A stretch of 49,497 bases of DNA from Porphyromonas uenonis 60-3 (GCF_000174775.1 NZ_ACLR01000171.1:1-49497); one strand, 5' to 3'. Shown: positions 26,552 through 36,012, counted from the stretch's first letter. Program-made: numbers and translations. Notes: generated from the sequence alone by a model not told the origin.

Positions 26552-26962
26552 TACTTGCGGTAATCAATGGTCAGAGAGATAGCCTGCTCCTGTAATGCAA
26601 TGATCTGAGCTGATAGTTGCTCCAGCTTCTCAAGCAGTATCTGAGCAGTCTTCACGCTATGATAGCTGTTGATGGCACGTACAGCTTGATTATACAGCAC
26701 ACCTATCTTATGTATCTGGGCAGTCAATTCGGAGAGTTTACGATAGTACTCCACAGCAGACTTATCTACCGTTATCACCTTGAAATGCTCCCCCAATATC
26801 CTTGCCCGCACAAAGTCGGACTTCGTTTCCGCCCCTGACTTATGGAACAACTCAATCGCCCGTTGCCTGGTCTTTCGGGTCAGGCAAGCGTACGTGCCAG
26901 TTGTCCCAGCGAGGCTTATTCAGCTCTTTTCGCTTACGATCTCTTTCTGTCTGCTCGTTCAT
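26551..26962 (-). pseudogene. mobA: MobA relaxosome protein, frameshifted
   Basis: The ATG at 26962 starts MNEQTERDRKRKELNKPRWD and NWHVRLPDPKD. An extra G in GACCAGGCAACGG then shifts the frame. The rest, QRAIELFHKSGAETKSDFVR onward to YRK, is open in the next frame (26551-26850 with a possible internal Met start). It is homologous to mobA of insert 1 over its whole length. Confidence 0.8.
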
Positions 26963-26983
26963 CTGTTGTTTCTTCTGTTAATT

Positions 26984-27075
26984 ACGACTTTGGAGTAATT
27001 CATCTCCCCTTCGGGGCAAGGGTCTTTGTGTTACAAACTGCGGTTTGTGTTACAAAGACACACCTTGCCAATATC
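26984..27075 (-). other. oriT-like block upstream of mobA, insert 2
   Basis: On the minus strand: GCAAGGTGTGTCTTTGT, two TTTGTAACACAAA-like repeats, ACAAAGACCCTTGCCCCGAA, then TACTCCAAAGTCGTAATTA. It matches 16779-16870 of insert 1 block by block, in the same position before mobA. Confidence 0.6.
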
Positions 27076-27149
27076 AAGAATTGATGCCACGCATCTGCTT
27101 CAGATTAGGAATTAGCTTTTGACTTTCTGAGCTAAGTTTTGAGTCAGGT

Positions 27150-27250
27150 TAAGACTTAACTCAGTTTTGACTTGACTCAGTTTTGACTTGGCTCAGTTTT
27201 GACTCAACTCAATTTTGACTTGACTCAAAATTGACTTGAGTTAAAACCCA
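27150..27250. repeat. six tandem 16-bp repeats (iteron-like)
   Basis: Unit GACTTGACTCAGTTTT, about six copies with increasing divergence to the right (GACTTA, GACTTG, GACTTG with one G change, GACTCA, GACTTG, GACTTG). Because 16 is not a multiple of three and the unit contains TGA on one strand, the array is non-coding. It lies between the second HTH gene and the oriT-like block, where insert 1 has the DUF3408 gene. The rest of 27076-27536 shows nothing recognisable. Confidence 0.75.
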
Positions 27251-27536
27251 CTTCTTGACCATACCAAATCTTGACTTACCCAACTCTTAACCGAAATCCC
27301 CTATGGCTTACTCATTTGACCGCAGGTAATTTGTAAGTTCAGATTAAACGCTGAAAACGCACCGATGAAGTCAACAATCCCCAAAGAGGGACAAAAGCAC
27401 GCACACCGATGGAAGAATTGACACTCACCGAGAGATTGTATGCTCTTGATGTCAGCGTTCCCAAGTTCAAATGAGTATCCGCTAAACCATATCTCAACTC
27501 ACTTCTTTTACCCCGCTGTCCAATTACTTATTTCTC

Positions 27537-27833
27537 TTATATATAGGACTTATAGTGCCTTTCAAGCATCGCTTGTATATCGCTCTGTTTGTAGAGTATC
27601 TTGCCTCCAATTTTGTAATAAGCTATTGTTCCACTATCTCGGTACTCTTGTAGTGTGCGACTGCTCAGACGTAACAGCTTGCAGACTTCCTCACTTGTAA
27701 GGTAAACCTCTCCGCCCAACATAGGACGTGCAGTAGCGCAATAACGCTTCAGCTTCTTCAAGACGCTCTCCATAAGTTGTGCAAACATCTGCATTTGAGG
27801 GTCTTGTTGTGTAATGATTTCGTTCTCTGACAT
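27537..27833 (-). CDS. excisionase-like HTH protein, insert 2
   Basis: 98 residues with GEVYLTSEEVCKLLRLSSRT, LQEYRDSGTIAYYKIGGKIL and YKQSDIQAMLERHY, homologous to 15872-16186 of insert 1 over its full length. Probable DNA-bending or regulatory protein for excision and mobilization. It lies 20 bp after the (broken) first HTH gene, the same spacing as in insert 1. Confidence 0.85.
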   Translation of the reverse strand: MSENEIITQQDPQMQMFAQLMESVLKKLKRYCATARPMLGGEVYLTSEEVCKLLRLSSRTLQEYRDSGTIAYYKIGGKILYKQSDIQAMLERHYKSYI

Positions 27834-27853
27834 AGTTCATTCAGTGTTTGAGT

Positions 27854-28124
27854 TCAGTCTTTCTTTGCACTCAGTATCTCAGTGATGTCGCTCTCTTTAT
27901 AGTAGCACTTATGCCCGACCATAGAGAACGGGATTTTACCCGTATCCCGATAGTGTTGCAGGGTGCGCTTGCTGATTCCGAGCCTACGGCATACGGCTTC
28001 ATTGTCAAGCCATTCTTCCGTTTCGGGAGGACACCCGATAAGCCGTTCGATACGGTGGATGAAATCTGCAAAGGAGGAGTAGTGCCTGCTCCCATGCCTT
28101 GCGGTCGATGATGATAAGTTTCAT
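27854..28124 (-). pseudogene. first excisionase-like HTH protein, insert 2, frameshifted
   Basis: MKLIIIDRKAWEQ at the start is followed by a one-base indel near 28080. The correct continuation FADFIHRIERLIG..PPETEEW, LDNEAVCRRLGISKRTLQHY and GKIPFSMVGHKCYYKESDIT lies in the next frame. It is homologous to 15582-15851. The HTH core itself is intact, so a later start could still yield a short protein. The upstream conserved promoter box CAAAAGTA (28199-28206, minus strand TACTTTTG) remains. Confidence 0.75.
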
Positions 28125-28454
28125 TGCATTGTTGTTGATTACGTTGTTAATACTCAGCAAACGAGCAGTTTTCTGTCGATTGCCCTTTTTGTCGGATGCA
28201 AAAGTAACCCCTCTAAAGCGGAAAAAGAAAGAGTGAGGAAGAATAAGGAAATAGTTAGGGAACAAGGGAAATGGTGAATACAAAAGCCTAGGCTATTGCG
28301 GTAATGAGATGAGGCGCTGGTTCGTTCCGTACTAGCGAAAATAAAATCAGATCACTCTCGAGTGTTTGATTGCTTCGACATCTCTCTATCAATTAACAGA
28401 GCAAGAGCACACTCTTTGGCTTGATTGATTGGTAGAGTATTTGTCTTGTCGCTT

Positions 28455-28636
28455 CTTGCGTCCAAAGAGCCTGAGTATGCCGTATTCGTTCGGGCTTATT
28501 CTTTTGGCGGTTAGCCTATTGCTGCAAGGTTGGAGCGAAAAATACGACCGCACTAACAATCGAGTTTTTGCAAGTATGATAGTCCCAAAGTACAGAGAAA
28601 AGCCCTGCGGTGGAGATTTTTCACTCCATCCGCAGG
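28455..28636. repeat. conserved hairpin and block, insert 2 copy
   Basis: Hairpin CCTGCGGTGGAGA / CTCCATCCGCAGG at 28604-28636, and block CCAAAGAGCCTGAGTATGCC at 28461-28480, match 15006-15038 and 15146-15178 of insert 1 in the same order relative to int and HTH genes. The remaining interval 28207-28717 has no gene; the plus-strand frames there are not convincing. Confidence 0.6.
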
Positions 28637-28717
28637 ACTTGACCTTGCAAGCAATCAAAGCAACCGCCATACCTTTGCCCGACCGAATATGGCTTCAGGT
28701 CTTTGAGGAAAGTTCAC

Positions 28718-29989
28718 CTACAAAGGTTCAGATTGCGTTTTGTCTTGCTGTGCTATTGACTCACAATAACCCTCAAAGGCAGAATGCTCTCTGTCAGTGA
28801 GTGCAGTCATATCCTCTTGTATCTTGTGATCGGTTATCTTTCCGTAGATTTGTGTTGTACCAATATTGCTGTGTCCGAGCATTTTACTAAGCGTTTCCAT
28901 TGAGATCCCGTTGGATAGGCAAATTGTGGTTGAAAATGTATGGCGAGCCATATGAAAGGTCAAACCTTTCTCTATTCGGCATATCTGACCAATGTTCACA
29001 CAAGCTAAAGACGCCTTGCGGGTGGTTAGGTTAGGGAATATCAAGTCGTCTACTTTCTTGTCTTTGATATAGAATGAAAGGATTTGCTTGGCAATAGGCA
29101 AAAGTGGAATGATAGCTTCTACGTCCGTTTTCTGCCTTTTGATACGGATTTCCTCCGTGCCGTCTGCATTACGGATGATATGCTTTAGCCTGATCCGTTG
29201 CATGTCCACACGTGCCAGACCAGTAAAGGCACAGAAAAGAAAGAGCTGCCTTGCCCGTTCGAACTGCCTGTCAATGATGGGTGTTTGTAATACCCGTTGG
29301 AGCTCCTCCGTAGTGAGATAACGCCTTGTGCGGTGTGGCAGTTCCGCTTTGTAGTCCACAAAGGGGTCGATGCGGATATACTTCTTCTGCTGACCTATGC
29401 CGATGAGCTTTCTTAGGAAGATGACCACAATCTGAATTGTGGCAAGGGAAAGGTTGCGCTCAGATTTGAGATAGAAGTCCATCCCCTCGATAAAGCCGTA
29501 GTCCAACAATGAGTAGCGAATATCCTCCAGTCCCAATCGTTCACGCAGATAAGCCTCTATGAGTTGTGTGGCATAGATGTAGTTGGCAAAGGTCGGCTTG
29601 GCAACCGTTACCCCCACACAGGGATGTTTATCCTCAATGAAGAGATGTGCTTCTTCCAAAAGAAAACCTTTAGGTTTGTCTTCTTCCATGAGTTCACATT
29701 TCAGTAGCTCGGCTGTGATATAGCCACGCTGCCATACTAATTCTTGATACTTCGCTTTGGCTTGTTCCTCTTTGGCTTGGAGATAGCGGTTGATTTCCTT
29801 TATCTCTTCGCCCGTTCCCTTGCATCTTCCCTTACGACTATCCCAAAGTTCGGGAGCAATCTCCTTGCCCGTGCTGTATTGCACCTGCTTTCCGTCTATA
29901 GTGATGCGTCCCATAATCGGACATTTGCCGTTCTTCTTTTCTTTGGACCGATTGATATAGAATAGTGTTTTGAATGTACTTCGTGCCAT
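28718..29989 (-). CDS. tyrosine recombinase, insert 2, second
   Basis: 423 residues with N-terminal arm domain (KNGKCPIMGRITIDGKQVQY), core-binding domain and catalytic domain: HMARHTFSTT and MLGHSNIGTTQIYGKIT with the Tyr nucleophile. Near the usual Arg I it reads AFTGLARVDM, with an Arg one place later than in TGLR. Starts 4 bp after the stop of the upstream recombinase gene, so the two form one operon. Confidence 0.9.
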   Translation of the reverse strand: MARSTFKTLFYINRSKEKKNGKCPIMGRITIDGKQVQYSTGKEIAPELWDSRKGRCKGTGEEIKEINRYLQAKEEQAKAKYQELVWQRGYITAELLKCELMEEDKPKGFLLEEAHLFIEDKHPCVGVTVAKPTFANYIYATQLIEAYLRERLGLEDIRYSLLDYGFIEGMDFYLKSERNLSLATIQIVVIFLRKLIGIGQQKKYIRIDPFVDYKAELPHRTRRYLTTEELQRVLQTPIIDRQFERARQLFLFCAFTGLARVDMQRIRLKHIIRNADGTEEIRIKRQKTDVEAIIPLLPIAKQILSFYIKDKKVDDLIFPNLTTRKASLACVNIGQICRIEKGLTFHMARHTFSTTICLSNGISMETLSKMLGHSNIGTTQIYGKITDHKIQEDMTALTDREHSAFEGYCESIAQQDKTQSEPL

Positions 29990-29993
29990 AATA

Positions 29994-31214
29994 TCAAAGC
30001 TTCAAGGTGAATGTATCTTGTATGCGTTGCTGCACATTTTGCATCTCTCGATGGATTCTCTCGGAGGAAACAGCAGCATATACTTGTGTTGTTCTCAGGT
30101 TGGTGTGTCCGAGCATCTGGCTCACCGTTTCAATAGGCACTCCTGCTGAGAGCGTGATGAGCGATGCAAAGGTGTGGCGAGCCATATGAAAGGTTAGCGG
30201 GCTTTCCATACCGATATTTCTCTGTATGTAGTGCATGCCGTTGTGGATGATGTCGTTAGTCGGCACATCAAAGACAAAACCCGCACGCTTACCTCTGTAC
30301 CGCTCCATTATCGCCCAAGCAGGTGGAAGCACCTGTACACGATACGGGGTCTTGGTTTTCATTCGCTTGCCCTTGATGCAAAGTTCACCTTCTTCCAAGA
30401 CAATGTTTTCCTCTCTGAGATTGCGCACGTCTGAGATTGCCAAGCCTGCAAAGCAGGAGAATACGAACAAATCACGGACAATACGGTAGTTCTCCCATTC
30501 TATCTCCAAGTCAATGATGCGTTGCAGCTGGTCTTGTGAGATGCTTCTCGGCTCACCTTTGGGACGTTCATAACTGTAGCCCAAGAACGGGTAGAAGTCC
30601 AGCACGCCTTTCTTCACCGCCATGCGGACGATGCTCTTCAAGGTGGATAGAGCACTTGACACGCTGCTACGTTTCAGTTTTCGGTCAATGGAGAGGTAGT
30701 ACTCGAAACCCTCAATAAAGGCTTTGTCTAATTGTGAAAGGGGAATGTCGCTTACTTTATACTTCTTCTGCAGATACTCACGGAGCAGGGATAGCTGATA
30801 GGTACGGAGCTTGAATGTCTTCAAGGCTCTATCAATGCCTATGCGTTCCTTTGTCTGTCTGAGATATTCCTCAAAACTCTGCAAAAGCAGGGCTTGACGG
30901 TGGATTTGCCCCTGATAAGCATCCCTCACATCGGTGGCGGTAAAGGTTTCTTCTCTTTCACTGAGTTCGTGAAAGCGTGCGTGGATGAGTGCGGTGCATT
31001 CACCGAGTTTCTGATTGACGGACACCGCCATAGCACTCTTGCCGGTGAGTCGTTGCTTACGGCTATCCCATAGGGAGATCGGAGTCTTACACTTGGTGGA
31101 GAACCCCGAATGGGTTCTGCCTACGGAGATGCGCCCGATGACAGGCACAAGTCCTTTCTTGTCGGTTCGTCTTGCCTGAACAAAGAACGATACTTTCAGT
31201 TTGTTTTCTTTCAT
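29994..31214 (-). CDS. tyrosine recombinase, insert 2, first
   Basis: 406 residues, related to the first integrase of insert 1 (same N-terminal layout, RTDKKGLVPVIGRISVGRTH). Catalytic boxes HMARHTFASL and MLGHTNLRTTQVYAAVS; at Arg I the sequence is CFAGLAISD, Ala replacing Arg. The gene lies next to the right end of the insert. A -7 box TACCTTTG (minus strand, near 31250) precedes it. Confidence 0.9.
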   Translation of the reverse strand: MKENKLKVSFFVQARRTDKKGLVPVIGRISVGRTHSGFSTKCKTPISLWDSRKQRLTGKSAMAVSVNQKLGECTALIHARFHELSEREETFTATDVRDAYQGQIHRQALLLQSFEEYLRQTKERIGIDRALKTFKLRTYQLSLLREYLQKKYKVSDIPLSQLDKAFIEGFEYYLSIDRKLKRSSVSSALSTLKSIVRMAVKKGVLDFYPFLGYSYERPKGEPRSISQDQLQRIIDLEIEWENYRIVRDLFVFSCFAGLAISDVRNLREENIVLEEGELCIKGKRMKTKTPYRVQVLPPAWAIMERYRGKRAGFVFDVPTNDIIHNGMHYIQRNIGMESPLTFHMARHTFASLITLSAGVPIETVSQMLGHTNLRTTQVYAAVSSERIHREMQNVQQRIQDTFTLKL

Positions 31215-31322
31215 TCTTCTATCGTTTTTCTAAATTCCCTTTGCTTGCAAAGGTACAGTGAAACAGGTGCTTCTGAGCGATGCAGAACGATGAAATACGA
31301 TGAATAAAAAACTGTGGAGCAG

Positions 31323-31410
31323 TTGTTTAGCTTCAATTCGTAACCCCTCTTTGCTCTTTCTTCGATGGGTTACGATTTGGAAACGGAACTCCTGCCGTTT
31401 TATGCTCGTT
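31323..31410. repeat. right end of insert 2: inverted and direct repeats
   Basis: CGTAACCCC...GGGTTACG (about 31339-31374) can form a hairpin. GGGTTACGATTTGGAAACG (31368-31386) is a direct copy, with one mismatch, of 21815-21833 at the other end of insert 2, as expected of recombinase arm sites. The rest of 31215-31508 has no gene. Confidence 0.5.
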
Positions 31411-31508
31411 TTTGCTTATCCTCAAAATAGCAAGAAAGCCTAAATGAGGCTATTCCAAATAGTTACATCCCTTGCATGTCCCGCTATTTCCCTTAATTCT
31501 TAACTGCC

Positions 31509-33002
31509 GATTATGCCCGCAAGATGAGCTTGGATATGAGAATGATAGACCTAGAAAAGTATTCGGACCATATAGACAACAAAGCCAGCCACTGTGCCAA
31601 GCTCCTCAATAACTACTATCAGAAGTATAACGAACAGAAGGGAACACAGTTTGTCTTCAGCGACTTGGGTACTTACAAGCCTGGCGAGTGGAATGTTTAC
31701 TCGGAAATTAAGCGTAAGTTGGTAGAGGAGTATCACATCCCATCTCACGAGATTCGCTTCATTCAAGAGTGCAAGAATGAGAAAGCGAAGAAAGCGATGG
31801 TAGAAGCGATGAATAGGGGCGATATACGTATCATCTTCGGCTCTACATCTATGTTGGGCACGGGTGTCAATGCCCAGCAACGAGCTGTGGCTATACATCA
31901 TCTTGATACCCCGTGGAGACCGTCAGACTTAGAGCAACGCAACGGACGAGCTATCCGAAAGGGCAATTTGGTCGCCAAGGAGTTTGCCGACAACAAGGTC
32001 GACGTGGTTATATATGCAGTGGAGCGTTCGTTGGACAGCTATAAGTTCAACCTACTACACAACAAGCAGCTTTTCATCAATCAATTGAAGAGCAATCAGC
32101 TCGGTATGCGTACCATCGATGAAGGCTCAATGGATGAAGACAGTGGCATGAACTTCTCTGAGTATGTAGCTGTGCTATCGGGCAATACAGACCTTTTGGA
32201 AAAGGCAAAGCTAGATAAGAAGATTACCGCATTAGAGTCAGAACGCAAGAACTTCCTACGTGAGCGAAATGGGGCTGTAGGTAAGTTGGCTGAGATTGAC
32301 CATTCACTCTCTTACCACACGGGCAAGATACAAGAGGCGAAGAAAGACCTCGCTTGCTTTGAGCAGCGAGTGGAACGAGATGCAGAAGGCAACCCAGTCA
32401 ATAGACTTTCAATTAAAGGCGTAGAGCATTGTTCTGACATCAAAGTCATTGCTCATCGTCTTCAAGAGATAGAGGAAAAGGCTCGTACCAATGGAGAGTA
32501 CAACAAGATAGGAGAGCTTTATGGCTTCTCTGTTATGGTCAAGACGGAAAGTTCCTCCCAGAACTTATTTGACCTATCGGTGAACCGCTTCTTTGTAAAG
32601 GGCGAGGGTAGTATTTACTACACCTACAATAACGGCAAGTTGGCAAATGATCCTAAGCTGGCTTGTCTGAACTTCTTTAATGCGTTAGAGCGTATTCCCA
32701 AGGTGATTGAATCTCACGAGAAGGAGATAGCAAAGGTTTCAGCAAATAAGGAGGTCTACACCGCCATTGCCAATAGCTCATGGAAGAAGGAGGAGGATTT
32801 GCGTTCTCTCAAAGCTCAAGCAGCTGAACTGGACAGAAAGATTGCCCTTACGCTTTCTCCGCCAGAGGAGGAAGAAGAAGAAAAAGAGATGAAAGAGCAG
32901 GAGTACGGTCAAACTACGGCACAAGAAGTAACAACTCAAGAAATGAAACAGAAGACTGAACCCACGACACCACAACACACCCCTAAGCCTAAGTGGAGAT
33001 GA
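31509..33002 (+). pseudogene. methylase/helicase gene, C-terminal helicase part
   Basis: It resumes the host gene at DYARKMSLDMRMIDLEKYSD and runs about 497 codons to the natural stop. Second helicase lobe: FGSTSMLGTGVNAQQRAVAI (motif V) and PSDLEQRNGRAIRKGN (motif VI with arginine finger), then a long coiled-coil region and a Pro/Glu-rich tail. Without its first two thirds it cannot work as a helicase; a shortened product from ATG 31524 is possible but unlikely to be active. Confidence 0.85.
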
Positions 33003-33087
33003 TTGCTCTGCGTCACCTTCAAAAGACGCTTTATAATTCGAGTTTGTCGATAAGAAAGGAGACCAAGCTAGTCGTATAAAGCAAAAA

Positions 33088-33122
33088 GGGACTATACAGA
33101 CGAAGTGTATAGCCCCATTTTT
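33088..33122 (+). terminator. rho-independent-like terminator after the helicase gene
   Basis: GGGACTATACA-GACGAAG-TGTATAGCCCC followed by ATTTTTC: stem with one mismatch and a T-run, 85 bp after the helicase stop. Confidence 0.7.
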
Positions 33123-33203
33123 CTACCTTTTATAGTGCTAATAGAGCGTCTAAAAGTCTCCATCGGCACTTTTCTTACTGCAAAGGTAATTCTTTATTCT
33201 GAC

Positions 33204-34106
33204 TTACGCAAGCATTTCCCGAATATTTTTGATTCCAGTTGCTTCAGCAATGATGTTTTGTACCTCATTGTATTTCTCGTTCTTGTCGAACAGCTTTATC
33301 AATTCTTCCTTCAAGTCAGCTTGACGATTCACTGACACAATCCCTGTCATGTAGTATATGACTTTGATTGCACCATAGAGCTTATGATAGTTTGCACTTT
33401 CCATCTGACCAGCTGGACCTCGTCTTATAGATGTTGGTAGCGCAATATCATATAACACATTGCCATGTGCACAATAATTTCTGATCGTGAGAATTGCTTT
33501 CAAGTAGCGTTCAAACACTGGCAGTTGTCTGACTTTGAAATGTTCGCTGATTGCTCTACGAATCATCTGATCTTTAAGTGCCTTGAAAAGATGGATTATT
33601 CCCCCTAAAGTCATATATTCCAATGTCTTCCAAGCGGGAGCATACTTGTCGTTTATATGGGTTTTATGGTGCTGCTGTATAATAGAAATAGACTTAAATC
33701 GATTGGTATAGACTTCCTGATCAAATTTCCTTACGTATGCTGCAGTCACAATATTGGGATCTGCAAACCATGTAGGAGATGTCCTATAATAATTCGACAC
33801 CTTGTATATGAGAAACGTCCTGAAATGAATCTCGATGCGGTTCAGATACTTCATAAGGATACTCCTTAAATTAAAATCGAAGTAGTATAGCTTCACGATG
33901 TAGTCAAAATTAGTCCCCTCTCTAAACTGATGCGTCCTGTTAATTTTATTCGGATATGTTGTTTCGAAAGGGAACCAATAAAACCCTAAGCGATAGTACC
34001 CCACATCCAAAAGCACTTCTTGGGCTTTTTCTTTATCCTTAATAACCATTCCACGACTTTCGAGCAGTTCGATCTGCTCCCATACATCAATTGCTGTCTT
34101 TCCCAT
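33204..34106 (-). CDS. Abi_2 family (AbiD/AbiF) abortive-infection HEPN protein
   Basis: 300 residues, the usual length for Abi_2. The start MGKTAIDVWEQIELLESRGM and LLDVGYYRLGFYWFPFE (YYRLxxYWxPF) are the family hallmark. FRTFLIYKVSNYY and PAWKTLEYMTLGGI follow, then a HEPN-type R-x4-H motif RNYCAHG near residue 210, the predicted RNase centre. Known relatives abort lactococcal phage infection; recent work on AbiF-type HEPN proteins involves a neighbouring RNA antitoxin. The gene stands alone with about 150 bp of AT-rich sequence upstream (34107-34260), where such an RNA could be sought. It lies just outside the conjugative gene block. Confidence 0.85.
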   Translation of the reverse strand: MGKTAIDVWEQIELLESRGMVIKDKEKAQEVLLDVGYYRLGFYWFPFETTYPNKINRTHQFREGTNFDYIVKLYYFDFNLRSILMKYLNRIEIHFRTFLIYKVSNYYRTSPTWFADPNIVTAAYVRKFDQEVYTNRFKSISIIQQHHKTHINDKYAPAWKTLEYMTLGGIIHLFKALKDQMIRRAISEHFKVRQLPVFERYLKAILTIRNYCAHGNVLYDIALPTSIRRGPAGQMESANYHKLYGAIKVIYYMTGIVSVNRQADLKEELIKLFDKNEKYNEVQNIIAEATGIKNIREMLA

Positions 34107-34260
34107 ATCTACTATATCTGATAACCAAACAAATTCAGAACCTAGTTTTCTGTAAAATGCTTAGTCGCATTGTTATGAATTCTTTTTGCTATTCAAAAGC
34201 CAATATGTTCACTCTGTTTAAGTGCAAATATAAGCATTCTTAGCGATTGAAAAACGCACA

Positions 34261-34346
34261 TTCCAATGTCAAGTGCAACACGATTATAAATATAGGGGAA
34301 AAAACTTCGTAGGGAGTTTTATATCCTAGTTTTTTACGAGGTCGTG
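34261..34346 (-). repeat. IS30-type element end, inverted copy beside its transposase remnant
   Basis: TTCCAATGTCAAGTGCAACA begins the terminal repeat, followed by GGGGAAAAAACTTCGTAGGG and AGTTTTTTACGAGGTCG. It is the reverse complement of the ends at 22088, 23933 and 24021. It lies downstream (3') of the broken IS30 transposase, showing which element those solo ends derive from. Confidence 0.8.
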
Positions 34347-34352
34347 CATTCC

Positions 34353-35026
34353 ACCCGCTAATGCGATTTCTCAAGAATGATGTTTTTGATGACTTCATTG
34401 GGTGTCTTATAGTTTAGGTTTTTACGGGGTCTATTGTTTAGCTGATTCTGAATATGTCTGATTTCATCGTCCGAGACCTCATCAAAGGATTTTCCTTTAG
34501 GGATGTATTGTCAAATCAATCCATTCATATTTTCGATGTGAGGTTTGTCAGAAGAGCAATAAGGTTTAGCAAAGAATACAAGGATCTTCAGCGCCGGCTC
34601 TATAGACTTGAAGTGGGTGAACTCAGCTCCGTTGTCAATCGTAATGGAGAATATCTGTCCTCTGCGCTTTAAGAAGGCTAGTCTGCGATTGACCACCATG
34701 GGCAACTGTTTAGCGTCTTTGCCGTGCTTGGGGTTCTCCATGATTAGGTATCCAGTCTTTCTATCGGTAATTGTCAAGATAGCGCCCTTGTTGTTAGAAC
34801 CATCAGTCGGACCCATTTCTAGGTCGTCCTCTCGGAGTTGCTGGTCAATACAAATAGGTCTCTGAGAAATGCTTTTTCTCTTTTCCCACTTAGTAGGTGC
34901 GACCAATCGTTGCTTCCTACGTCTTAAAGCATGACGACAACAAAGGTATAGGGAGCCTTTATTCTTTTTGTTTAAGTGCAGGTAGGTGTATAGGGTTGTT
35001 TTCCTGGCCATCGGGATTTGTTCCAT
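34353..35026 (-). pseudogene. IS30-family transposase, N-truncated with nonsense codon
   Basis: DDE-type IS30 core: NNKGAILTITDRKTGYLIME, ITIDNGAEFTHFKSIE, CSSDKPHIENMNGLI, then TGA (34511-34513) where relatives have Arg (GLIRQYIP), and onward QYIPKGKSFDEVSDDEI and LNNRPRKNLNYKTPNE to the stop. The N-terminal HTH is missing beyond 35026, where the ISL3 remnant begins. It is inactive. Confidence 0.8.
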
Positions 35027-35080
35027 TTGGCATCAATTGGAGATTTGTTTGGGTGAGCACTTTCTATCAATGAGAAGAAC

Positions 35081-35964
35081 ATGGGATCCACCATCTGCAT
35101 AGACGAAAAGAACATCAACGGGGATTGCTACTCCATCGTGTCGAACCCAGAGACAAACAAAATCGTCCTGATGGTCAACACGCTCCGAGCCTCCCAGATC
35201 GTCTATCTAATGAGATCAAACATCTCCCAAGAAGCGCTTTTTGCAGTCTCTTGCGTAACCCGTAATATGGCTCCAAACTACGACTGGGTGGCTCGCGAAC
35301 TCTTTCCCAATGCCTACCAAGTTGCGGACAAATTCCACGTTGTCAAAAACATCATTGACCAAGTCCAGTCCGTAAGAATAAGCTACCGACAAGAGCTTCT
35401 ACGCAAGCAACGGGAGCTGGAGGAGGCGAGTCGCAAACAGCCTAAACTGCTGCCCGACCCCAAGCTCCAGCGAGAGCTCAAAAATCTCAAAAAGGAACTG
35501 TCCAATGGAGATACCCAGCTACAGCTTCTCCAGCGCAGCAAAGGGTTACTACACAAGCTCCCCACCGAACACACCGCCAGTCAAAAGCTACGCGCTCGGC
35601 TACTCTTTAGACTTTTCCCCGACATCAAAGAAGCGTACAAATTCTCTGTAGCTCTACGGAAATGGTACCAACGTCCCATGCGAGATGGCACCTCCATAAC
35701 ACCCTCCCGACACCTGTTGGAGCGCAAGAAGAAGGCACTTCTAGAGATCATCACCCATCACCTCAGTAGCCCATGTGAAGAGGTCAAGAACATCGCTCAC
35801 TCATAGTCAAGCACATCGGAGAGATCTGCAACTACTTCCTAGGCTATAAGACCTACGCCTCAGCAGAAGTGCTCAACCAGAACCTCCAACGCTTTATTGC
35901 CATCAACTATGGAGCTCGCAATAGAGACTTCTTCCTCTACTGCATCGCCGTTCACTTCAGATAG
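35081..35964 (+). pseudogene. ISL3-family transposase remnant, truncated and frameshifted
   Basis: The frame to 35806 shows LFPNAYQVADKFHVVKNIID QVQSVR and a Lys/Glu-rich helical part, typical of ISL3 DDE transposases (usual length about 400-450, here N-truncated). A shift near 35800 moves the rest, KHIGEICNYFLGYKTYASAE and YGARNRDFFLYCIAVHFR, into another frame up to the stop at 35964. The element end at 36013-36124 follows. Confidence 0.75.
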
Positions 35965-36012
35965 TTTTTTGTGGGTGGCTTTCTACCCCAGCATCTCAAA
36001 ACAGGAATTAGC

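Larger units (their letters stand above)
21753..31522 (-). mobile_element. insert 2: integrated mobilizable element carrying AbiE and tetQ
   Basis: About 9.77 kb in reverse orientation to insert 1. From its integrase end (right) leftwards: two tyrosine recombinases, the conserved hairpin block, two HTH genes (one frameshifted), 16-bp tandem repeats, an oriT-like block, broken mobA and a 33-codon mobB stub. Cargo on the other strand follows: a truncated rteA, tetQ and an AbiE pair. A 19-bp motif GGGTTACGA(G/T)TTGGAAACG lies near both ends (21815-21833 and 31368-31386). Confidence 0.75.

Noticed and set aside
27150-27250. CRISPR array
   Set aside because: The 16-bp units are directly tandem without spacers, so it is an iteron-like repeat.
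28429-28800. 123-codon plus-strand frame in insert 2
   Set aside because: It covers the conserved hairpin block and the 3' end of the integrase; the conservation follows non-coding features, not codons.
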